Source: an uncultured Lachnospiraceae bacterium (GTDB lineage Bacteria > Bacillota > Clostridia > Lachnospirales > Lachnospiraceae). From it: a stretch of 23,185 nt of DNA. The DNA is taken from positions 38,764-61,948 of the forward strand of contig CAJUCK010000010.1 in NCBI GenBank assembly GCA_910585395.1, written 5' to 3'. The position numbers and the translations under genes are program-made. Below the pieces are notes generated by a model. It was not told the origin of the DNA and did no database searches. It saw nothing but the letters and a program-made list of their open reading frames with translations. Of the stretch, positions 8,052 through 15,186 are shown piece by piece (positions within the stretch are counted from its first letter, which is position 1; each line of letters starts with the position of its first letter).

Positions 8052-9506
8052 ATGGGTACAATTATTGGCGATGGAATTACATTTGACGACGTATTATTAG
8101 TTCCTGCATACTCAGAAGTTACACCGAATATGGTAGATCTTTCAACCAATTTGACAAAAACAGTGAAGTTGAACATTCCTATGATGAGTGCCAGTATGGA
8201 TACCGTTACTGAACACCGCATGGCAATCGCCATGGCTCGTCAGGGCGGTATTGGAATCATTCATAAAAATATGTCAATCGAGGCACAAGCTGAAGAGGTT
8301 GATAAAGTAAAACGTTCCGAAAATGGTGTTATCACCGATCCATTTTCTCTTTCCCCGGAAAATACATTAGAAGATGCTGACAACTTGATGGCAAAGTTCC
8401 GCATTTCCGGCGTTCCTATTACAGAAAACGGCAGACTGGTAGGCATTATCACCAACCGTGATCTGAAATTCGAAGAAGATTTTTCCAAAAAAATCAAAGA
8501 TTCCATGACTTCCAAAGAACTTGTAACTGCAAGGGAAGGCATTACTCTGGATGAGGCAAAAAAAATTCTGGCAAAGGCAAGAAAAGAAAAACTTCCCATC
8601 GTAGACGCCAATTTTAATCTGAAAGGATTAATAACCATCAAGGATATTGAAAAACAGATTAAATATCCACTGTCCGCAAAAGATGCACAGGGACGGCTGC
8701 TCTGCGGCGCTGGCGTAGGCATTACCGCAAATATGATGGAACGTGTAGACGCACTGGTAAAAGCAAAAGTAGACGTTGTTGTCGTTGACTCTGCACACGG
8801 CCATTCTAAAAACATTATTGAAGCTGTTAAGAAAATCAAGGCTGCATTTCCAAGTCTGCAGATCATTGCAGGTAATATTGCAACTGGCGCCGCCACAAAA
8901 TCATTGATTGAAGCCGGCACAGACGCTGTCAAGGTTGGTATCGGACCCGGCTCCATCTGTACTACACGTGTAGTAGCTGGTATCGGGGTTCCGCAGGTAA
9001 CTGCCATTATGGACTGCTATGAAGTTGCAAAAGAATATGGCATCCCCATCATCGCAGACGGCGGTATCAAATATTCTGGCGATATGACGAAAGCAATCGC
9101 AGCAGGCGCCAATATATGTATGATGGGAAGTATTTTTGCCGGCTGCGACGAAAGTCCAGGAACCTTTGAATTATATCAAGGCAGAAAATACAAAGTATAC
9201 CGCGGCATGGGATCTCTCGCTGCCATGGAGAATGGTTCAAAAGACCGTTACTTCCAGCAGAATGCCAAGAAATTGGTGCCAGAAGGCGTAGAAGGCCGGG
9301 TTGCCTACAAAGGTTCTGTGGAAGACACTGTCTTCCAATTAATCGGCGGACTCCGTTCTGGTATGGGCTACTGTGGCGCCGCCGATATCGAGACCTTGAA
9401 AGAAACTGGCAGATTTATTAAAATTTCCGCTGCATCCTTAAAGGAAAGCCATCCTCACGATATCCATATCACGAAGGAAGCTCCTAACTACAGCATTGAT
9501 GAATAA
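8052..9506 (+). CDS. guaB: Inosine-5'-monophosphate dehydrogenase
   Basis: GuaB oxidises IMP to XMP with NAD, the committed step of guanine nucleotide synthesis. The 484 residues match the full bacterial length. The N-terminus GITFDDVLLVPAYSEV is canonical. Two CBS domains, about residues 93-205, interrupt the barrel and usually bind regulatory nucleotides. The catalytic loop GPGSICTTRVV places the active cysteine at residue 303. The phosphate-binding segment IADGGIKYSGD and the mobile flap (Arg416 and Tyr419 in EGRVAYKG) are intact. It is the only clear plus-strand gene here, has a strong promoter and a short leader, and is followed by a hairpin at 9528-9569, so it is probably monocistronic. 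Confidence 0.97.
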   Translation: MGTIIGDGITFDDVLLVPAYSEVTPNMVDLSTNLTKTVKLNIPMMSASMDTVTEHRMAIAMARQGGIGIIHKNMSIEAQAEEVDKVKRSENGVITDPFSLSPENTLEDADNLMAKFRISGVPITENGRLVGIITNRDLKFEEDFSKKIKDSMTSKELVTAREGITLDEAKKILAKARKEKLPIVDANFNLKGLITIKDIEKQIKYPLSAKDAQGRLLCGAGVGITANMMERVDALVKAKVDVVVVDSAHGHSKNIIEAVKKIKAAFPSLQIIAGNIATGAATKSLIEAGTDAVKVGIGPGSICTTRVVAGIGVPQVTAIMDCYEVAKEYGIPIIADGGIKYSGDMTKAIAAGANICMMGSIFAGCDESPGTFELYQGRKYKVYRGMGSLAAMENGSKDRYFQQNAKKLVPEGVEGRVAYKGSVEDTVFQLIGGLRSGMGYCGAADIETLKETGRFIKISAASLKESHPHDIHITKEAPNYSIDE

Positions 9507-9527
9507 ACTGCCGTGTAACCATTAATT

Positions 9528-9569
9528 AGCGGCAGCCATGACGGGCAATGCTCCGCCATGGCTGCTGCT
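9528..9569. terminator. Long hairpin after guaB, possible terminator without a U-tract
   Basis: GCAGCCATG and CATGGCTGC pair over 9 bp, with further outer AGC/GCT and inner CGG/CCG pairing around GCAATGCT. It starts 22 bases after the guaB stop, and guaB converges with the lipoprotein gene. Neither side has a clear run of T, so it may act as a weak two-way terminator or as a 3' stabilising structure. Confidence 0.45.
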
Positions 9570-9666
9570 AAATCATCTTACAGACTTTATCATAAATTTT
9601 TTGCATGTAAAATATGCCATATTTTTTACTGTGGAAAGCCTTTGTTCGTTTCTTTTATTTCATTGG

Positions 9667-10131
9667 TTATTTTACAGCTTTATTTTCTTTGGTGTTTCCA
9701 GCACCATTTCCATTTTCCTTGTCGGTATTGTTATTATTGGTTTCTGCATTGTTATCATTTGCATTATTATTATCTGCATTATCTGTATCTGTCATATCAT
9801 CCACACCATTTTCCACATCATCTCCGATGTCTTCCACACCGTCCACAATATCATCTCCGATATCTTCTACCACACCTTCTCCATCGTTGTTATTATCAAT
9901 ATCGTCATTGACATTTGTCTTATCTTTCTCAACTCCATTGGTATTCGTATCATTTGTTCCATTTGTTCCGCCATTGTTTGTACCATTTGTATCATTGGTA
10001 TCGTTGGTGGCGTCGTTGGTGGTGTCGTTGGTATCATTGTTATTGTTGTTGTCATCATTACCGCAAGCGGTTACACTGCTTAATACCAGGACAAGCAGAC
10101 AGCCCATCAGGATTTTTTTAAACTGTTTCAT
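9667..10131 (-). CDS. Asn/Asp-rich low-complexity lipoprotein with 11-residue tandem repeat
   Basis: A typical lipoprotein signal is present: MKQFKK, a hydrophobic core, and a lipobox at LSSVTAC with the lipidated cysteine at residue 23. The rest is almost entirely Asn, Asp, Thr and Gly (such as NDDNNNNNDTNDTTND), which suggests an unfolded, highly acidic outer-surface chain. The exception is residues 88-113: VEDIGDDIVDG and VEDIGDDVENG in tandem, then VDDM. Hydrophobic residues at 88, 91, 95, 99, 102, 106 and 110 follow a 3-4-4 spacing, as in hendecad helices. ATG at 10131 follows GGAG. The gene lies 75 bases after spoVAE on the same strand, so a spore or forespore role is plausible, but I do not recognise a family. 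The tandem triplet DNA could vary in length between strains. Confidence 0.8.
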   Translation of the reverse strand: MKQFKKILMGCLLVLVLSSVTACGNDDNNNNNDTNDTTNDATNDTNDTNGTNNGGTNGTNDTNTNGVEKDKTNVNDDIDNNNDGEGVVEDIGDDIVDGVEDIGDDVENGVDDMTDTDNADNNNANDNNAETNNNNTDKENGNGAGNTKENKAVK

Positions 10132-10205
10132 AATAAGTCTCCTTTACAAATAATTTTCTTTTCTCTATCCATTATGGACAAAAATCTTTGGTTTATACCT
10201 GTTTT

Positions 10206-10562
10206 TTATTTTTTCATTTTCGGCTGAAAAATCAGGCTTGCCAGATAACCGAATATCAAAGCGGCAGAAATTCCCACGGCACTTGCTGTAAATCCTCCCA
10301 TGAAAATCCCTAAAAATCCATCAGAATCCACCGCCTCTTTAATGCCTTTCCACAAAGTATTTCCAAATCCCAAAAGAGGAACACTGGCGCCCGCCCCTGC
10401 AAATTCCTGAAATGGCTGATAGAGCTGTAATGCTCCCAGCACCGCTCCGCTGCACACAAGCAAAACCATAATTCTTCCAGGAAGCATTTTTGTCTTTTCC
10501 ATCAAAATCTGAACCAGGGCGCAGATTAGCCCGCCCACCCAAAATGCATTTATATAATCCAT
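10206..10562 (-). CDS. spoVAE: Stage V sporulation protein AE
   Basis: SpoVAE is a small membrane protein of the SpoVA channel, which moves dipicolinic acid into the forespore and releases it at germination. The 118 residues are the usual length and contain several hydrophobic segments (AFWVGGLICALVQILM, IMVLLVCSGAVLGAL, GIFMGGFTASAVGISAALIF) with characteristic glycines and the GFGNTLWKGIKEAV loop. ATG at 10562 has AAGGAG seven bases upstream, 11 bases after spoVAD, so the two are co-transcribed. Neighbours support the call. Confidence 0.93.
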   Translation of the reverse strand: MDYINAFWVGGLICALVQILMEKTKMLPGRIMVLLVCSGAVLGALQLYQPFQEFAGAGASVPLLGFGNTLWKGIKEAVDSDGFLGIFMGGFTASAVGISAALIFGYLASLIFQPKMKK

Positions 10563-10573
10563 ACTATTTCTCC

Positions 10574-11587
10574 TTAACCTGCATATTCTATAACCACGCC
10601 ATGGGCAATCCCTGGCACACTCTGTCCCTCATTAAAACTGACTGTGGACAGCAATGCTCCAGTAGGCACAAACAGCACTCGTTTCCAGGTGCCTTTTTCC
10701 AATTTTGGCAGGATATAGGCGCTCAGCGTCACCGCAGAACAGCCGCATCCACTGCCTCCTGCATTGGTATTCTGGGTTTCACTGTCAAAAATTTCGATTC
10801 CGCAGTCCATATGAACATTCGAAATATCAAAGCCTTTCTTTTTCATCAAATCAAAAAGTATTTCCTGTCCCACGGTACCCAGATCTCCCGTTATAATTTT
10901 ATCATAGTCTTCTGGTTTGCGATTAAAATCCATCAGATTCTGGCTGATGGTATCACATGCTGCTGGCGCCATAGCCGCACCCATATTCATAGAATCCTTA
11001 ATGCCATAATCTACGACTTTACCTGTGGTAATCCCGCTAATCCGTATATGGCTTCGTTTTCTGCCAAGTACAAAGGCTCCACTTCCTGTAACAGTCCAGG
11101 TAGCTGATAGGGGTCTTTGATTGGCATATTCCAGGGGAAAGCGAAACTGTTTCTCCGCACTGGCAAAATGGCTTGATGTTACAGCAAGTACCTGTTCCCC
11201 ATAATCTGCCGCAACTGTCATCGCAGCAAGAGACAAAGATTCTCCTGCTGTAGAACAGGCCCCATAAAGTCCAAACAATGGAATATTCATCTCCATCAGT
11301 CCAAAGGTTGTGGCTATATTCTGCCCCAGCAGATCTCCGCCAAATATATACCTGATGTCTTCTTTGTTAAGCCCTGACTTTCCGATCGCCATAGAAGCCG
11401 CTTCTTTCTGCAGGGTACTCTCTGCTTCCTCCCAGGTATCTTCCCCAAACTTATCATCCTCTCCAACCAAATCAAACAGCTTTCCCAGCGGTCCTTCTCC
11501 TTCTTTGGTGCCCACAATACTGGCACTGCCCAAAATATAGGGAGCTGGATCAAACTGGATGCTCTGTGTCCCAATGGTCTGTGACAT
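10574..11587 (-). CDS. spoVAD: Stage V sporulation protein AD
   Basis: SpoVAD is the soluble, thiolase-fold member of the SpoVA complex and binds dipicolinic acid. The chosen start is ATG 11587 (MSQTIGTQSIQF), giving 337 residues; AGGAGG lies seven bases upstream, and the longer in-frame start at 11608 has none. Family signatures are PYILGSASIVGTKEGEGPLG, a thiolase-like nucleophile-region YGACSTAGESL, SSHFASAEKQFRFPLEY, GDLGTVGQEI and GGSGCGCSA. It precedes spoVAE by 11 bases. The usual upstream partner spoVAC is not present; instead there is a terminator and the deacetylase gene. A sigma-G-like promoter at 11620-11649 fits forespore expression. Confidence 0.95.
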   Translation of the reverse strand: MSQTIGTQSIQFDPAPYILGSASIVGTKEGEGPLGKLFDLVGEDDKFGEDTWEEAESTLQKEAASMAIGKSGLNKEDIRYIFGGDLLGQNIATTFGLMEMNIPLFGLYGACSTAGESLSLAAMTVAADYGEQVLAVTSSHFASAEKQFRFPLEYANQRPLSATWTVTGSGAFVLGRKRSHIRISGITTGKVVDYGIKDSMNMGAAMAPAACDTISQNLMDFNRKPEDYDKIITGDLGTVGQEILFDLMKKKGFDISNVHMDCGIEIFDSETQNTNAGGSGCGCSAVTLSAYILPKLEKGTWKRVLFVPTGALLSTVSFNEGQSVPGIAHGVVIEYAG

Positions 11588-11619
11588 AGTTTTTCCTCCT
11601 GTTTCCATTTTCCTGTTGT

Positions 11620-11649
11620 TATTGTGTCCTTAAATTGGAATTTTACTCA
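11620..11649 (-). promoter_or_regulatory. Sigma-G-like (forespore) promoter of spoVAD-spoVAE
   Basis: Minus-strand TGAGTA (11649-11644) and CACAATA (11626-11620) are 17 bases apart. Each differs at one position from the sigma-G consensus known from Bacillus (TGMATA and CATAMTA). The site lies 33 bases before the spoVAD start and after the preceding terminator, and the genes belong to the sigma-G regulon in known spore formers. Confidence 0.55.
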
Positions 11650-11703
11650 TTTTATTTCTCTTTTCAGGCAGATACTTACAAAATTTTCCTGTTAAAATAA
11701 AAT

Positions 11704-11745
11704 AGATGGAAACAAAAACTCTCTCCACAGTTTTTGCTTCCATCT
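11704..11745 (-). terminator. Rho-independent terminator of the polysaccharide deacetylase gene
   Basis: An 8-bp outer stem (AGATGGAA with TTCCATCT) and an 8-bp inner stem (CAAAAACT with AGTTTTTG) with a single mismatch between them are followed on the minus strand by ATTTTATTTT. It begins 27 bases after the deacetylase stop. Confidence 0.88.
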
Positions 11746-11772
11746 GCTTATTATACAAAATTATTTATATTT

Positions 11773-13272
11773 TTATTTCAGTCCTGGCACTGGCGGTCTT
11801 TTAGGATCAATTACCTCTGACGCATTAAAGAGATCACTTACACTATCCATCTCTCCAATAGAATTATAATAAATGCGGTATCCATCCAAGTTCCTTCTGC
11901 CCTGGCGGAAATAATTATCCTTAATTTGCACACTATATTGTTTGGAATCCACATTACAGAAGTAATTAAATCCCTGCTGTTTCAGGTAATTAAATTTAGC
12001 ATTATCTGGGGTATATCCTGTAGTCCATTCAGCCAAATCCTCGCCGTGGGCAAAAATAATCGTATCGGTAGCCCCTACCAAAGGTTCCACATTTTCTTTC
12101 CATTTCTGGGTATCTGCCTGAATACGCTCTATAGAGGCCTCTCCCACTTTCATATGTCCCCAGGTATGGCTGGCAAATTTCCAGCCGTCTGCCTTAATCG
12201 CATCTGCCACTTTCTTGGCATTGGCGCGTTCTGTCTCAAGATTAAAGTCTGGATGACTCTCCAGCCACTTTTTCTTGTCCTCATCAATATCCTCAGGCAC
12301 TGTCTGATAACTGATATCTGTACGGTAGCCCAGAATACCGTTATATCCTGTAAGAGCAATGGTTCCCTTTGCACCCTTGTAAGAAGCGTCTGGATGCTCT
12401 TCCAGAAACTTATCCATAAGAGGAATCACATCATAATCACCCACTACTGTGGTTCCATCCCTCTGTATGTATTCACATTTCGGCTTACCATTCTCATCCA
12501 CTATCATCTTAGATGCATAACCATAGCCGTCATAACTGTGATAATAGGACAAATCGTCAATAGACAGCACAAATGCCTTCTTATCTGGGGGCAGCATAAT
12601 GGTACCTGCTTTGAAATGAACATTCCCATTCTCATCTGTGGTCTCTTCTGCCAGATCATGAAGATCCACTAAAACATATCCTCTATCATACATGGCCTGG
12701 GTAATTTTATTAAACTCTTCAATGGTTGTCATCCACTGATTATTTCCCACTGCCTGGGGATTGGTATCCTGATTGGCAAAAGCAAGCTCTGGGTCTACGA
12801 CCAAGGAATGATAAAATACATGTGTAACCTCATCTATATTTACTGGAACACAGGCTGCTTTCTTTGACTCATAGTCTGATATCTTCGCCGTCAGCTCTGA
12901 ATCTCTCTCATACCCCTGATAACTCTTTACCATCTCTATAGCGCCGTCATAATCATATCCGGCTGCAAGAAGCTCAGCCTGGGCAAGCACGGTACTCCTT
13001 GTGTCCTCTGTCTTATCTTCCTGCTCTGGTTCAGACTCTTTGATCTGTTCCTCTGTATGCTGCTTCTTCTCTGCTGGCCTGGCACTTGTCTCCAGGGTAT
13101 TCTTTCCTTTCGTCTCTCCTTTATTCTCTTCCTTCGGAGCCAGCATAACAGCCAGCACCCCCGCTCCTGTCATCAGCAGCAATGTTAGGAATGTAATAAT
13201 CAACCGCTTCTGCATATATCTTTGTCTTCTCCTGTCTGTAGTTCTCCTTGAAGTATTCTGATGTCTTTCCAT
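11773..13272 (-). CDS. Membrane-anchored polysaccharide deacetylase-like protein (CE4 fold)
   Basis: The 499-residue protein has a basic cytoplasmic N-terminus, one membrane segment (about 23-45, LIITFLTLLLMTGAGVLAVM), a charged Lys/Glu linker to about 95 and an extracellular catalytic part. CE4-type motifs are SIDD at 237-240, the metal-site HTWGH at 369-373, and GYRTD at 316-320. Enzymes with this fold remove acetyl groups from peptidoglycan or surface glycans. The catalytic motifs are spread over a longer stretch than usual, with an insert between 240 and 300 and an Asp/Glu/Lys-rich linker between 327 and 357. ATG at 13272 follows AAAGGAG. It has its own promoter and terminator. The substrate is not known from the sequence. 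Confidence 0.85.
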   Translation of the reverse strand: MERHQNTSRRTTDRRRQRYMQKRLIITFLTLLLMTGAGVLAVMLAPKEENKGETKGKNTLETSARPAEKKQHTEEQIKESEPEQEDKTEDTRSTVLAQAELLAAGYDYDGAIEMVKSYQGYERDSELTAKISDYESKKAACVPVNIDEVTHVFYHSLVVDPELAFANQDTNPQAVGNNQWMTTIEEFNKITQAMYDRGYVLVDLHDLAEETTDENGNVHFKAGTIMLPPDKKAFVLSIDDLSYYHSYDGYGYASKMIVDENGKPKCEYIQRDGTTVVGDYDVIPLMDKFLEEHPDASYKGAKGTIALTGYNGILGYRTDISYQTVPEDIDEDKKKWLESHPDFNLETERANAKKVADAIKADGWKFASHTWGHMKVGEASIERIQADTQKWKENVEPLVGATDTIIFAHGEDLAEWTTGYTPDNAKFNYLKQQGFNYFCNVDSKQYSVQIKDNYFRQGRRNLDGYRIYYNSIGEMDSVSDLFNASEVIDPKRPPVPGLK

Positions 13273-13316
13273 CTTAATTTCTCCTTTACCATTTGTAAAG
13301 CATTTTCTTTTACTCT

Positions 13317-13346
13317 ATCATATGACGAATGTGAGACAAAAATCAA
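13317..13346 (-). promoter_or_regulatory. Probable sigma-A promoter of the deacetylase gene
   Basis: Minus-strand TTGATT (13346-13341) and TATGAT (13322-13317) are 18 bases apart, about 45 bases before the ATG at 13272. It lies in the 106-base gap after the MATE gene, in which I see no clear terminator. Confidence 0.5.
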
Positions 13347-13378
13347 CCTTTCTAATATAAAAATTTTCTTAAAAATAA

Positions 13379-14770
13379 TTAATCTTTCGTTAGTTTTATA
13401 CAATCGCCCTGCCCTACCGGCTGCAAACCCATACGGTACAATCGCTTCATCACATGCATATATGCCGGAATCAGAAATAAATCTGCAAAAATCCAGGCTG
13501 TTGGATTGGCAAAGCAGACTGCCATATATCCAAATACTGGTACAAATGCCAATGCCACCAAGCAGCGGGCTGCCATCTCTGCCACACCGGCAAGAATGGC
13601 AAATTTACTGAATCCCAGCCCCTGTATGGTAAACCGTACAATATTTACCAATGCCAGAGGAAAGTAAAAGGCAGCGTTCCCCCATAAGAACCAGGTCACA
13701 TGGCGTATAATCTCCTTTTCCCCTGCATCCACAAACAGTAGCGCAATAGTCTGACCGAACAGCACCAGCACAATGACTGCCAGCAGAGAATACCCCAGTC
13801 CCAGCAGACAGGTAGATTTCATTCCTTTTGACACACGGTCCAGCTTTCCTGCCCCCACATTCTGTCCTGCATATGTTGCCATAGTGGAACCCATGGCATC
13901 AAAGGGACAGCAGAAAAACATACTGATCTTCGTTCCTGCCGCCACTGCCGCCACCGCCATAGAGCCAATTCCATTTACAGCTGTCTGCAGAATCACACTT
14001 CCAACAGCAGTAATAGAATACTGTAGTCCCATTGGAATTCCCATATTGCAGAGCACCCCCACACAGCCTCCGTCTAACTGCCATTCTTCCCTGGAAATTT
14101 TTAAAATTTCAAATCTCATAATAATATATATTAGACACGCAATTCCGGAAACAGCCTGCGCAATTACTGTTGCCCATGCCGCTCCTGCCACTCCCATATT
14201 AAATACCAGAATCAATGTAAGATCCAGAATAATATTAAGCACAGAAGACAGAATCAAAAAAAACAGCGGGCTTTTACTGTCTCCAAGGGAACGTATAATT
14301 CCTGAAAGCAGATTATACAGGTAAATAACAGGAATTCCCAGAAAAATCACAAATATGTAATCATAGGCTCCTCCAATAATATCTGACGGCGTATTCATCC
14401 ACATAAGAATCTGACGGCAGAGTACGCAAACGGTTACTGTCATCACCCCCGCAAAAGCAATCGTGAGCCAGACACTGTTCGCCACATATTTTCTAAGATT
14501 GTGATAATCTCCTGCTCCAAACTGCTGTGCCACTGGAATGGCAAAGCCGTTGCACACACCCATACAGAATCCTATGATCATAAAATTGATAGAACCAGTA
14601 GACCCCACCGACGCCAAGGCATGAACACCCAAAAATTTTCCAACAATCACAGTATCCATCATATTATAAAACTGCTGAAATAGCATTCCAAAAAATAATG
14701 GAATACAAAACTGCAGAATAAGACGCAGCGGTGAACCTTTGGTCATATCTTTTGTCACACTTTTTGCCAT
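13379..14770 (-). CDS. MATE-family multidrug/cation exporter
   Basis: The 463-residue protein has about twelve hydrophobic segments in two similar halves, as MATE antiporters do. Family features are the start MTKGSPLRLILQFCIPLFFGMLF (positions about 9-31), QQFYNMMDTVIVGKFLG, GFCMGVCNGFAIPVAQQFGAGD, and in the second half ATYAGQNVGAGKLDR. Such proteins export drugs or metabolites using a Na+ or H+ gradient across the cytoplasmic membrane. ATG at 14770 follows AAAGGAAG. The gene is preceded by a perfect promoter and a leader hairpin that resembles a terminator, which points to induced antitermination. The substrate cannot be read from the sequence. The prophage begins upstream of it. Confidence 0.93.
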   Translation of the reverse strand: MAKSVTKDMTKGSPLRLILQFCIPLFFGMLFQQFYNMMDTVIVGKFLGVHALASVGSTGSINFMIIGFCMGVCNGFAIPVAQQFGAGDYHNLRKYVANSVWLTIAFAGVMTVTVCVLCRQILMWMNTPSDIIGGAYDYIFVIFLGIPVIYLYNLLSGIIRSLGDSKSPLFFLILSSVLNIILDLTLILVFNMGVAGAAWATVIAQAVSGIACLIYIIMRFEILKISREEWQLDGGCVGVLCNMGIPMGLQYSITAVGSVILQTAVNGIGSMAVAAVAAGTKISMFFCCPFDAMGSTMATYAGQNVGAGKLDRVSKGMKSTCLLGLGYSLLAVIVLVLFGQTIALLFVDAGEKEIIRHVTWFLWGNAAFYFPLALVNIVRFTIQGLGFSKFAILAGVAEMAARCLVALAFVPVFGYMAVCFANPTAWIFADLFLIPAYMHVMKRLYRMGLQPVGQGDCIKLTKD

Positions 14771-14802
14771 AGCAGTTACTTCCTTTCTTCAAAATATCAG
14801 TT

Positions 14803-14842
14803 AAAAAAGAACCACCTGGACAGCCATGACCCATGTGATTCT
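14803..14842 (-). promoter_or_regulatory. Terminator-like attenuator in the MATE leader, with short leader ORFs
   Basis: A 12-position stem (14842-14831 with 14819-14808; one mismatch, one G-U pair) is followed on the minus strand by six T. It starts about 8 bases after the predicted transcription start and ends 33 bases before the MATE start codon. Within it, ATG at 14827 opens MAVQVVLF and stops at a TAA inside the T-run (14803-14801). A second ATG lies at 14834. This is the layout of a transcription attenuator controlled by leader translation or a ligand. Confidence 0.6.
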
Positions 14843-14856
14843 CTGTTGTGTTTGAA

Positions 14857-14885
14857 ATTATATGCCCCTTTCAGAGTTTTGTCAA
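14857..14885 (-). promoter_or_regulatory. Consensus sigma-A promoter of the MATE gene
   Basis: Minus-strand TTGACA (14885-14880) and TATAAT (14862-14857) are both perfect and 17 bases apart. Such a strong promoter in front of a terminator-like hairpin supports control after initiation. Confidence 0.92.
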
Positions 14886-15066
14886 TAATTTTTTCCTATA
14901 AATAATGCGCTTTGGAAAATATTTTTACTAACCATAGAATAATTTCGTTTTTACATAACCATATCAGAATTTTCAATGGAATATTTTTTAATTTTTTGGA
15001 AATGGAATCTGTCAAATACACGAAAAATGGAATCAAGTGTAATTAAAATGCGCTTATTTAAGCAAT

Positions 15067-15098
15067 GAGACATCGTGGATTCGAATCCCGGACAACTT
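15067..15098. other. tRNA T-arm-like fragment, candidate prophage attachment site remnant
   Basis: The core GGATTCGAATCC looks like a tRNA T-loop (TTCGAAT) with partial stem, followed by CCGGACAACTT. No matching anticodon or D arm is present on either side, and the 53-61 pair is mismatched on both strands, so this is not an intact tRNA. Its place between the host gene and the endolysin of a prophage suggests an att remnant. The core is palindromic, so the strand is uncertain. Confidence 0.35.
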
Positions 15099-15131
15099 AT
15101 TTAAAAGTCAATGTATCTATCTCTAAAAATC

Positions 15132-15145
15132 CCTTAAATTTAAGG
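15132..15145 (-). terminator. Weak palindromic terminator after the phage lysis genes
   Basis: CCTTAAATTTAAGG is a perfect palindrome that could fold as a 5-bp stem with an AATT loop. On the minus strand it is followed by GATTTTT. It lies 42 bases after the endolysin stop, where a late phage transcript should end. The stem is AT-rich and weak. Confidence 0.35.
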
Positions 15146-15186
15146 CTTTACAGAATTCTTTGAAGATATTTTGAAGATATTTATTT

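Larger units (their letters stand above)
14886..15186. other. Host-prophage junction region without genes
   Basis: This 301-base AT-rich stretch separates the MATE promoter from the endolysin stop. It holds a tRNA T-arm-like fragment (about 15067-15098), a 14-bp palindrome (15132-15145) and an 11-bp tandem repeat TTTGAAGATAT (15159-15169, 15170-15180). No coding region is supported. The prophage end is probably within it. Confidence 0.5.

Noticed and set aside
8261..9007. Minus-strand 248-codon frame inside guaB
   Set aside because: It is antisense to a fully conserved guaB and shows Ser/Ala/Phe-rich shadow composition.
9538..10153. Plus-strand open frames rich in Ile, Val, Ser and Leu
   Set aside because: They are the complement of the Asn/Asp/Thr codons of the lipoprotein gene. 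The hydrophobic look comes from that composition, and no family pattern is visible.
15060..15100. A complete tRNA gene
   Set aside because: Only a T-arm-like core is visible; no acceptor, D or anticodon stems fit on either strand.
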